Shown here: piece by piece, positions 56,407-64,000 of the stretch
How the letters are laid out: every line of letters starts with the position of its first letter
Numbering within the stretch: the first letter of the stretch is position 1
DNA from: Stomoxys calcitrans
Taxonomy: Eukaryota; Arthropoda; Insecta; Diptera; Muscidae
Length of the DNA: 64,000 bases
Assembly (NCBI RefSeq): GCF_963082655.1
Contig: NC_081555.1
Location: forward strand, 183,603,424-183,667,423
Direction: 5' to 3'
Position numbers and translations under genes: made by a program
The notes under the pieces: model-generated
The model's input: the letters and a program-made list of their open reading frames with translations, nothing else
Databases searched by the model: none
What the model was told of the DNA's origin: nothing

Positions 56407-58431
56407 ATGGCATGTTTAGGGGATTTTACGGCGGTTGACAATCGTTTAAGAACTGCCAAGCGTACGGTGGTGGTTGCGATGCATAAATTCATTTTTGGAA
56501 GAGAAGGAGATCGTGACAACCGAAAACGACTACGCTTGTTCGACGGCTTCGACTACGATGTAGACAGCGAAATGTATGCAAACAAAGCAACGTACATAAA
56601 GGCAAATTTGTGTCAAGCTGACCTGGTGTCGATATGTAACGCTTTGGGTATCGACTACATCGATGGTGATTTGTGTTTACACATCTTTAATAATCTGCGA
56701 AAGGGTGCAATGTTAGCTGCTGCTGTTGATGACGACGAAGACGATGATGAAGGCGACGACGACGACGGCGAAAGCAACGAAGACGACCGCACAATAATGA
56801 GAGCAGATAGCCAAGCAAGTGTTAGAGAATCAATTGGTGGTGGTTCACATAATGACAAGCTGTTGCTTGCAGGCGATTTGGTTCGCGAACAGTGTCTCAA
56901 AGCTGAAAGTGTTCACGTACAGCAAACAATGAATTGCGAACTGCCTAGTGGTGTAAATAGAGAGGTTTCATCGTGTCAGACGCATCAATACAATGACGTT
57001 CCCAGATTTACTTTAAATTTCCGAGATATTGAAGACTCCATTCGACCTTTTGATGGAACTGATGACTTACCCATTGGCGCATGGTTGGATGAATTCGACG
57101 AAACTGCTTTTGTTATGGGATGGAATGACCTCCAGAAATTTGTGTTTGCTAAACGCTCATTGAAAGGGCTTGCGAAATTGTTTATATCAAGCGAACGTGG
57201 TATAACATCTTGGAGTACCCTTAAAAGCAAATTGGTAGAAGAATTCCAGTCGACGACAAACAGCGCACAGCTTCATAAACAATTGTCCGAACGACGAATC
57301 CAAAAAGGCGAAAATTACCTGGAATATCTTTTAAAGATGAAAGAGCTAGCTTCTCGAGGCAACATAGAAGACGACGCTTTAATACAATACGTAATCGACG
57401 GCATAAATGATTTAGCAACAAATAAGGCGATGCTGTATGGTGCCAGAAATCTTAAAGAGTTTAAGGAGAAATTAACATGCTACGAGACGATGCAGGAAAA
57501 GATTAAACCAAGGTTTAATTTTAACCAAAAACAACCTGACAAGACGAAACAACCTGATAAGACGAAACAACCGGATAAGACAACAAACAAGGCCGAGAAA
57601 AAGGAGTTGTGTTACAACTGTGGCGAAAAAGGGCACACGTCCCGAAATTGCAGCGATAAAGATAAAGGGACCAAGTGTTTTGGATGTAATGAGTTTGGCC
57701 ACATATCAAAACAATGTCCGCGCAAAAATGAAAGAGCCAATATGCGACGTTTAGTTCCTGATGACATAATGAAGAAAGTTGTTAAATTTTCTGATTTACA
57801 ATACATGGCGATCTTCGATACAGGCAGCAGGTATAATGTTGTCAGCGATAAAGTTTACAATGATCTAAGAAGACCAACTCTTAAGAAATCTGATTTTTAT
57901 TTGGTTGGATTTGGTGAAAGGACTCTCAACAACCGAATAAAGCCGCTGGGAAACTTCACGCATCAAGTTGAAATCGACGAGGAGGACTACCAATTGACAT
58001 TCCACGTAGTTCCAGCAAATTCTATGGATATCGACGTGGTGCTAGGAAAGGATTTCTGCTCCGATGTTCGTGTTGAAATTACGGCGAATAGTTTAAAGTT
58101 CGAAAAGATCAAAGACGACGTTACCTCCCAGCAGCACAACATTATGCTCATAAGAACAGCTGACGAGCCAGAGAGTCAAGTAGACGTGAATTTAATGGCA
58201 AGTGATGGTGCAAAACGCGAAGTTATGAAGCTCATTGATAATTACAGACCTGAGAAGAACAAAACTACGAATGTCGAAATGAATATCATCCTGAGCGAAG
58301 ACACTAACATATTTTCCAGACCTCGTAGATTACCAATGATGAAAGGGAAGCAGTGGATGAGCAAGTGGACAAGTGGTTGGCTGATGGCATCATTGAGGAA
58401 TCTGTGTCTGAATATAGCAGTCCAGTGGTGA
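56407..58431 (+). CDS. Gypsy Gag-protease polyprotein, 674 aa
   Basis: The Gag part forms the retrotransposon particle and the protease matures it. The N-terminal 200 residues are family-specific, with an acidic run (DDDEDDDEGDDDD, about 108-120). A retrotransposon Gag core follows (about 205-365: IRPFDGTDDLPIGAWLDEF, LKSKLVEEF, ERRIQKGENYLEYL). Then come three KQPDKT repeats (375-392) and two CCHC zinc knuckles (C402-C415, C424-C437) for RNA binding. The aspartic protease has its active site at DTGS (471-474) and a later VVLGKDF block. The last 27 or so residues after RPRRLP are out of the family's frame, because the polymerase continues in another frame. The start ATG (ACCATGG context) is good. 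It overlaps the pol frame by about 80 nt. Confidence 0.9.
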   Translation: MACLGDFTAVDNRLRTAKRTVVVAMHKFIFGREGDRDNRKRLRLFDGFDYDVDSEMYANKATYIKANLCQADLVSICNALGIDYIDGDLCLHIFNNLRKGAMLAAAVDDDEDDDEGDDDDGESNEDDRTIMRADSQASVRESIGGGSHNDKLLLAGDLVREQCLKAESVHVQQTMNCELPSGVNREVSSCQTHQYNDVPRFTLNFRDIEDSIRPFDGTDDLPIGAWLDEFDETAFVMGWNDLQKFVFAKRSLKGLAKLFISSERGITSWSTLKSKLVEEFQSTTNSAQLHKQLSERRIQKGENYLEYLLKMKELASRGNIEDDALIQYVIDGINDLATNKAMLYGARNLKEFKEKLTCYETMQEKIKPRFNFNQKQPDKTKQPDKTKQPDKTTNKAEKKELCYNCGEKGHTSRNCSDKDKGTKCFGCNEFGHISKQCPRKNERANMRRLVPDDIMKKVVKFSDLQYMAIFDTGSRYNVVSDKVYNDLRRPTLKKSDFYLVGFGERTLNNRIKPLGNFTHQVEIDEEDYQLTFHVVPANSMDIDVVLGKDFCSDVRVEITANSLKFEKIKDDVTSQQHNIMLIRTADEPESQVDVNLMASDGAKREVMKLIDNYRPEKNKTTNVEMNIILSEDTNIFSRPRRLPMMKGKQWMSKWTSGWLMASLRNLCLNIAVQW

Positions 58432-60851
58432 TGGTTAGGAAGAAGGATGGTTCGTATAGACTATGCGTTGATTTTAGACGCATGAATAAGATCATAGTTA
58501 AAGACCGATACCCCCTACCACTCATCGAAGATCAGCTAGACCGACTGCAAGAGGCTACGGTGTTCAGCACAATTGACTTAAAGAACGGATTCTTCCACGT
58601 GAGTGTAGCCGAAGCAAGCCGTAAGTACACCTCATTTGTTACTCACAACGGGCAATACCAGTTTTGTAAGGTGCCATTTGGTTTGTCAAACTCACCTGCT
58701 GTGTTCCAGAGGTTTATTAACACAATTTTTCGTGATTTGACACGAAGAGGTGTTGCACTTCCTTACGTCGACGACGTTATTATTCCATCGAAAGACGAAG
58801 ACGAGGCCCTGCGAAATCTGAAGGAGGTAATACAAGTTTGCAAGGATTATGGACTTGACCTAAACTTGAAGAAAAGCCAATTTTTAGTCAGACGCGTGGA
58901 ATTTCTTGGCCACGTAATCGAGAATAAGCAGATATTTCCATCGAACAGCAAGGTCGCCGCTATATTGAAATTCCCAATGCCGAAAGACGTTAAAGGGTTA
59001 CAGAGTTTCCTAGGGCTTGCTAGTTATTTTAGGAAATTCATTCCAGATTTTTCAATATTGGCTAAACCTTTGAGCGACTTAACGAAGGCAGGAAGATTAT
59101 TCGAGATGGGTCACGAACAGATTGCTACGTTTAACGCTTTGAGAAAGATTTTGTCAGAAGGACCCGTATTAAATATTTTTAATCAACGATACGAAACAGA
59201 AGTTCATACGGATGCATCGATGGACGGGTATGGCGCAATCTTATTGCAACGATCTCCAGATGACGACGGTTGGCATCCAGTATACTACATGAGCAGGAAG
59301 ACGACGGACGCCGAAAGAAAATATTCCAGTTACGAGTTAGAGATACTCGCAGTTGTGGAGGCACTGAAGAAGTTCAGAGTATACTTACTTGGAATTCATT
59401 TTAAAATAGTATCCGACTGCAATGCATTCACCAAGACGATGGAGAAAAAAGATTTATGTACACGAGTTGCCAGATGGGTGTTGCTACTGCAAGAATTCGA
59501 CTATGAAGTGGAGCATAGACCTGGTGTAAGGATGAAACATGTCGATTCATTAAGCCGATTTCCAATAATGACGATAGTGGAGGATAGTTTACTAACCAGA
59601 TTGGAGAAAGCTCAACAACAAGACGATGAGTTATTGGCAATTATAAGCATTCTTCAAGAAAAAGACGTTCATGATAACTATTTCATGAAAGGAAATATTT
59701 TGTGCAGGTATGTTGATGACTATGAGGTAATGGTGATTCCTAAGGGAATGCAGAGGGAAGTAATACGAGCTGTTCATGAGAAAGGGCATTTTGCCAAAGA
59801 CAAAGTCAAAGAGATTATAAGAAGGGAGTATTATATACCCAAATTAGAAGAGAAGGTCAAATATCATTTGCAGAATTGTATTCCATGCATAATGGCTAAC
59901 CGGAAAAAAGGAAAACAGGAGGGCGAACTCCACCCATTACCGAAAGAGTTTCAACCATTGCATACCTACCACATTGATCATCTAGGACCATTGGAATCAA
60001 CTAGCAAACAGTATAAACATATTTTTGCCGTGATAGACGCCTTCACAAAGTTCTGTTGGTTGTACCCAACAAAGACAACATCGACGAACGAAGTTTTATC
60101 TAAGCTGAAGTCGCAAAGTGTTCTATTTGGAAATCCCCATCAAATAATTTCGGACAGAGGAACTGCTTTTACCTCAGAGGACTTCAAACTGTATTGTGAG
60201 ACGGAGAACATCAGACATTTCCTGATAACGACGGGCTTGCCACGAGCCAACGGGCAAATTGAGAGATTGAACTCGACGATTATAGCCGTTTTGTCAAAGT
60301 TGAGTATGGATGACCCTGCAAAGTGGTATCGACACGTTGCAAAAGTACAGCAAGTCATAAATTCGACAATTTCCAGAAGTATTAGCACTACACCTTTTGA
60401 ACTAATGTTTGGAGTAAAGATGAGGACTCCCGAACAATCTGAAATTCTGAAGATGATTGAGGATGAGCTGAATTCGAATTTCGTTGAAGAAAGAAACTTT
60501 TACAGACAAGCTGCGAAAGAGCAAATTTTAAAAGTCCAACAGGAAAACAGATTGTATTACAATCTACGACGACGTAAGGCCACTAAATACCAAAAGGGTG
60601 ACTTAATTGCTATAAAGCGCACGCAATTTGGTCCAGGCCTTAAGCTGAAACCGAAATATTTGGGACCCTACGAAGTGATGAGGGTAAAGCCAAATGATAC
60701 CTACGATGTTTTCAAACGTGGTTCTGGTGAGGGACCGATGAAAACTACAACTTGTGCAGAATACATGAAGAGGTGGTGCGATTTTGAGGGCGAAGATGAA
60801 GAATTCGAGACGAATTCCCCGCAGGATGGCCGAATTGTGGGAAAAGTTTGA
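58353..60851 (+). CDS. Gypsy polymerase: RT, RNase H, integrase (832 aa)
   Basis: The frame is open from 58329; the nominal start at 58353 is a GTG inside the RT lead-in, not a real initiation site. Reverse transcriptase: catalytic D75 (TIDL) and YVDD at 138-141. RNase H: HTDAS (D287), E328/330 region, VSDCNAF (D355), HVDSLS (D398). Integrase: zinc finger H475, H479, C509, C512, then catalytic D542, D601 and E637 with the standard D-35-E spacing. A C-terminal GPY-type block follows (KYLGPYEVMRV, about 768-778), with no chromodomain. The frame runs 16 nt into the 3' LTR before stopping. All catalytic residues are present, so the only visible defect is the frame change relative to gag-protease. 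No envelope gene follows. Confidence 0.93.
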   Translation: MDEQVDKWLADGIIEESVSEYSSPVVMVRKKDGSYRLCVDFRRMNKIIVKDRYPLPLIEDQLDRLQEATVFSTIDLKNGFFHVSVAEASRKYTSFVTHNGQYQFCKVPFGLSNSPAVFQRFINTIFRDLTRRGVALPYVDDVIIPSKDEDEALRNLKEVIQVCKDYGLDLNLKKSQFLVRRVEFLGHVIENKQIFPSNSKVAAILKFPMPKDVKGLQSFLGLASYFRKFIPDFSILAKPLSDLTKAGRLFEMGHEQIATFNALRKILSEGPVLNIFNQRYETEVHTDASMDGYGAILLQRSPDDDGWHPVYYMSRKTTDAERKYSSYELEILAVVEALKKFRVYLLGIHFKIVSDCNAFTKTMEKKDLCTRVARWVLLLQEFDYEVEHRPGVRMKHVDSLSRFPIMTIVEDSLLTRLEKAQQQDDELLAIISILQEKDVHDNYFMKGNILCRYVDDYEVMVIPKGMQREVIRAVHEKGHFAKDKVKEIIRREYYIPKLEEKVKYHLQNCIPCIMANRKKGKQEGELHPLPKEFQPLHTYHIDHLGPLESTSKQYKHIFAVIDAFTKFCWLYPTKTTSTNEVLSKLKSQSVLFGNPHQIISDRGTAFTSEDFKLYCETENIRHFLITTGLPRANGQIERLNSTIIAVLSKLSMDDPAKWYRHVAKVQQVINSTISRSISTTPFELMFGVKMRTPEQSEILKMIEDELNSNFVEERNFYRQAAKEQILKVQQENRLYYNLRRRKATKYQKGDLIAIKRTQFGPGLKLKPKYLGPYEVMRVKPNDTYDVFKRGSGEGPMKTTTCAEYMKRWCDFEGEDEEFETNSPQDGRIVGKV

Positions 60852-61093
60852 ATGTATGTGTGTTTGGCTTTGGTAAACACAAAGACGAGTAAGCGAAGCA
60901 CACAGAAATCAGTCTATCCGCAGCCGTGACGACGTAAAGACGCGAGTTAAAACCGAACGCCATTCCATTAGTTTACATTGATTACTGTTTTACTTTTCTA
61001 TTGATATCAAACATTTTATTGTACTTTACTCTTAAACTTTAACTAAATATAAATAAAATAAAGGGATTTAAAAGAAGAAAAAAAGTGTCCACA
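60836..61093 (+). repeat. 3' long terminal repeat of the gypsy element
   Basis: Identical to the 5' LTR. Its first 16 bases encode the last residues and stop of the polymerase frame. It is followed by TGTA, the second copy of the target duplication. Confidence 0.95.
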
Positions 61094-61435
61094 TGTACCA
61101 AACTTCAGTCAAATCGGATAAAAACTGATGCTTCGTCGGCTCAAAAAGCCAAATCCGGGGATCGGCTTATATGAGGGCTATATCATTTTATACCCCGATT
61201 CGTATCATACCTAGCATGAATGTTGAAAGTCATAGCCCCATTGGCCTTGTGCCAACTTTCAGTTACATCGGATGAAAATTAAGGCTAACATCAGTTTTTA
61301 TACCGATTCGAAGCATATTTGGCAAGAATGGTGGAAGCCAGAACAGAAACCTGTGCCAAATTAAGTCAAATCAGATGAAAATTAAAGCTTCTAGGGGCTC
61401 AAAAAAATCAAAACCGGGGATTATTTATATAGGGG

Positions 61436-61734
61436 ACGATTAAAGTTAAGCCTACGTAGCTCCTTAATTTCTGGGAATTCAACAAATTCTCCTACCCCGG
61501 GGCCCCCATCCAGGTTGGACCCATCCGTGCAAACAGAGGGACCCAAAAAGTGCGAGACGCCCCCAGGCCAAAGGTTCCTCTCCAGGAGGACAATCTCAAG
61601 GACCCCATCGAAGAAAAATCCGCCCGGCCCATTATAAATTGAATCGCCAATGTTCTCAACGTCGCGCACTTCCCGTAAAAGTACAAATGCCTCAGATCAA
61701 ATAATTCAGTGCTGCTCTTAAGAAAAAATTTCAT
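61436..61734 (-). pseudogene. LINE RNase H fragment
   Basis: The minus-strand frame 61421-61669 contains HFLGPSVCTDGSNLDGGPGV, matching the TDGS motif and surrounding pattern that opens the RNase H domain of I/LOA-type LINEs. It is preceded by the linker with its RDVENIGDS segment. Only this part survives, GC-rich compared with its surroundings, wedged between two DINE-like pieces. Confidence 0.55.
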
Positions 61735-62050
61735 ACAAATTTTGTCTTAAAGAAAAATGTTTTCTTCTTTTTCTTGAGCCGATTTGACTGAAATTTTGCA
61801 CGTGGTGTTTTGGTATCACTTCCAACAACTGCGCAAAGTATGGTTGAAATCGGTCCATGTTTTGATATAGCTGCCATATAAACCGATCTTGGGTCTTGAC
61901 TTTTTGAGCTTCTAGAGGACGCAATTCTCTTCCGATTTGACTGAAATTTTGCACTAAAGAGAGATACAGCGCATATAACTCGACAAATGCGATCCATGGT
62001 GAAGGATATATAAGATTCGGCCCGGCCGAACTTAGCACGCTCTTACTTGT
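61735..62050 (-). repeat. DINE-like subfamily A, head portion, minus orientation
   Basis: Units 'ttgatatagctgccatataa' and 'gatcttgggtcttgactttt' lead to the inverted head: atccatggtgaaggatatat, TTCGGCCCGGCCGAA and cttagcacgctcttacttgtt (about 61993-62050). Confidence 0.65.
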
Positions 62051-62545
62051 TTGTGATTAAGCCTATTGTCTTAGGAAATAAAAAGATTTTTTTCAATTGC
62101 TAAATTAAAAAATAAATTAAATTGGTAAAAAAATTAAGGGCTTGGAGTCGGAATCGAGCAATCTTCCCGGAGTGGGAGTCGAATAAAAATTGCGAATAAA
62201 AATATCCCGTTTTAAGGTATATAAGACCCTTTTATTAACCGATTTTGCTGAAATTGGGTAAAAAGTCTTTGCCGAGTTTGATTCTGATTGGACTGTATTT
62301 TCGAATAATTTCTATGGGTGCATACATACTGCATTTTCCATCGGATTTTGACGCAATTTGGTTAGCATATATATCCGAGAAGCTGGATATCCAAAGTTCA
62401 ACCGGGCAAAACTTTTGGGCTTTTAACATCTATATCGTGATTACAATAGACAAACAGAGTGACAGACACACGGAAATGGCTAGATTGTCTTATATTGTCA
62501 ACCAAAAGCCAGCTTTCGTTAATCCCATACGCCATTTGAAACAAT
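62051..62545. repeat. Degenerate DINE-like and GGAGTC-rich remnants
   Basis: A cttggagtcggaatcgagca and gagtgggagtcgaat patch lies at 62144-62185. Then come 'cgattttgctgaaattgggt' and, near 62452-62495, 'caaacagagtgacagacaca' followed by 'tggctagattgtctt', the decayed GTCC block of a DINE-like element. Confidence 0.4.
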
Positions 62546-64000
62546 GTTTGAGATAAGTATAGTTGGACAACTAGAAAGGTGGTTCTATAACTGGAACTAG
62601 ACCGTGTACTGTAATTACTGATCTATATCATCGAACGCGATCAAAGTGAAAGGTGAAGCATAAACGCAAGCTAATACTGAAAGTTGACAACTATAACTTT
62701 AAAATAGTCAATGACTAAAGATAAACAAATGGCTTCAGTTGTGAACTTTGGACCAAGTTAGAATATCAACAGCCACCATTCGACATATTTTATTTTCATT
62801 TTAATAAGGGCCAAATTTTGCCATTGACAATGTGGATATTTTAATTTTCCCCTCTAGCCAATTGTTTGCCATAAAATAAGGCCTCCACCAAAACAACTTT
62901 CGGCCTCAATTTCAGACTTTGCGAGAGAAGAATTCATGAAAACAAATCATGTAGAGTTTATACTGCACACAGTATCCCCCACTCTGGGGTAAGTCACTGA
63001 GGACTGGCCGTGTGTTGCTGCAACACTTGCAATTTAACAAAATTTGTCGGCATGACTGAGTGTGAGCACCTTTTGAGCGTGAGACTCTGTTTGTGAATGA
63101 CTTTGAACTGCCTTCCAAAGTATGGCCCTCATTCATGTCTTTGTTAGTGCCACAGCAATTTTCTCTCCGGGCTCCCAGTAGCACTGGGGCACCGGCATTT
63201 TGGCTTAAGGCAAAAAACGAGATATTTTCCACTTCGTCTTTAGGAAGAAATGTTTAATTAGAGAACTCACAAGTAATTGCAGTGATAACCGCATCAGTGG
63301 CCTGTAGACTTGATTTGTTGTTGGCTTAGACACCCCACCACCAACAGAAGGAGAAGTTGTAGCTGTTAAAAATTACAGGTACTTCTACGCTAGCCAAGGA
63401 GCTTAAGAAAAACCACAAAGGGCTTTAATCCATACATAGACTTACTGTAGTCAGCATATAAGAACACATTCATACAGCCACACACATACAGTGTGCAACT
63501 ATCCCCCACTCTATCCCCCTCTCTATCTTTCTCTGCTTGCTTATAAATGCTTGTTAAATGTTTTCAAGTGAATTTCAAAATCTCCAAGTACTCGTACATG
63601 AAATGAATCAATGCAGTACCAGAAAGTTTTGTAGCACATAAGGAAAACGATTTGTAAAGTTTATGGTGATAATTTCTATGTTTTGGAGAGAACCCCAAAA
63701 AGTGGTCCAATGCAAACAGTTTTGTATTTACTAACCAAGCTGTACAATTTTTACTTAGTTGTATTTGTTACAATATTGAACAAATTGTATTAGTAAAATT
63801 GGACTTAGCCTTTCACGAAAATTAGTTTATCTAGAACAATTAGCTATTGATTCAGAAGAAGGGTTTTGGAGTGTATTACACATTGCAGCAATACGTTGCG
63901 TTGCAAATTCCAAAGACCTTAAAAAAATAAACTTTGCGTCAAATTGTACAACTCTTGCATTTTAGCTGCTAGAGAATATTTGTAGGTTAACAATCAAGAA
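62546..64000. other. Single-copy DNA to the window end, nothing recognised
   Basis: No coding frame with a recognisable domain. A pyrimidine-rich 'tctatctttctctgcttgc' tract near 63523 could be part of a splice acceptor region but has no adjoining exon that I can identify. Confidence 0.4.

Larger units (their letters stand above)
55436..61093 (+). mobile_element. Young Ty3/gypsy LTR retrotransposon (5,658 bp)
   Basis: The order is LTR, leader of about 710 bp, gag-protease frame, polymerase frame (RT, RNase H, integrase) and LTR. There is no envelope gene. The integrase order after RNase H defines Ty3/gypsy. Identical LTRs and a clean 4-bp target duplication indicate a very recent insertion. 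The gag-protease and polymerase frames differ by one base at about 58330-58350, just before the RT, so the copy is either translated through a frameshift or carries a one-base break. A purine tract before the 3' LTR is not evident, which is odd. Confidence 0.95.
55110..61435 (+). repeat. DINE-like element split by the gypsy insertion
   Basis: The left part (55110-55435) starts 'gggatacccaccatcataga' with units of 'atctggagattggtttattt' type. The right part (61094-61435) resumes at tgtaccaaacttcagtcaaa with 'aatccggggatcggcttata'. The two halves join across a TGTA duplication, proving that the gypsy element landed in a pre-existing repeat. Confidence 0.6.

Noticed and set aside
56655..56900. 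Minus-strand serine-rich frame
   Set aside because: It is antisense to the acidic GAC/GAT run of Gag; a composition artefact.
58353..58355. GTG as translation start of the gypsy polymerase
   Set aside because: The open frame extends upstream to 58329 and homology continues across it; polymerase is made as an extension of gag-protease, not from this codon.

Overview
This window looks like nuclear DNA of a higher fly, most likely a muscid such as the stable fly or house fly. The evidence is AT-rich sequence, long introns, one clearly recognisable insect gene split by a very large intron, and dense arthropod transposon families. The species call is inference; no species marker gene is present.

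Host genes. The only gene I can name is Tpst (tyrosylprotein sulfotransferase) on the minus strand. Coding exon 1 (36081-36257) carries the cytoplasmic tail and membrane anchor. Exon 2 (16583-16713) carries the PAPS-binding PRSGTT motif. They are separated by a 19.4 kb intron that holds most of the repeats between 17 and 36 kb. The remaining exons are not recognisable below 16.5 kb and probably lie outside the window. A second candidate is a 40-residue membrane micro-protein (52993-53115, minus) placed directly behind a good splice acceptor.

Mobile DNA. (1) An apparently intact LINE of about 4.4 kb (19728-24190, minus) has both ORFs open. (2) A very young Ty3/gypsy element (55436-61093) has identical 258-bp LTRs and a 4-bp target duplication, with gag-protease and polymerase in different frames. 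(3) At least five mariner-type copies are all internally deleted or decayed, and one is a foldback element with 195-bp arms. (4) A decayed RNase-H-bearing LINE lies at 46.1-48.4 kb, with smaller LINE scraps at 9.4 and 61.5 kb. (5) There are two tRNA-derived SINE families; the 3' tail of one matches the 3' end of the decayed LINE. (6) MITEs lie at 27.1 and 43.2 kb. (7) The commonest class, perhaps a fifth of the window, consists of DINE-1/Helentron-like interspersed elements. These have a palindromic head (TTCGGCCGGGCCGAA) or tail (ACCCTCCACCAT...) and an internal array of degenerate units of about 150-165 bp.

Nesting gives relative ages. A SINE and the foldback mariner sit inside DINE-like copies, a DINE-like copy splits an older CAGCAA-rich element, and the gypsy element sits inside a DINE-like copy, its identical LTRs marking it as recent. 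Single-copy stretches between these contain only short, shadow-like reading frames and simple repeats.
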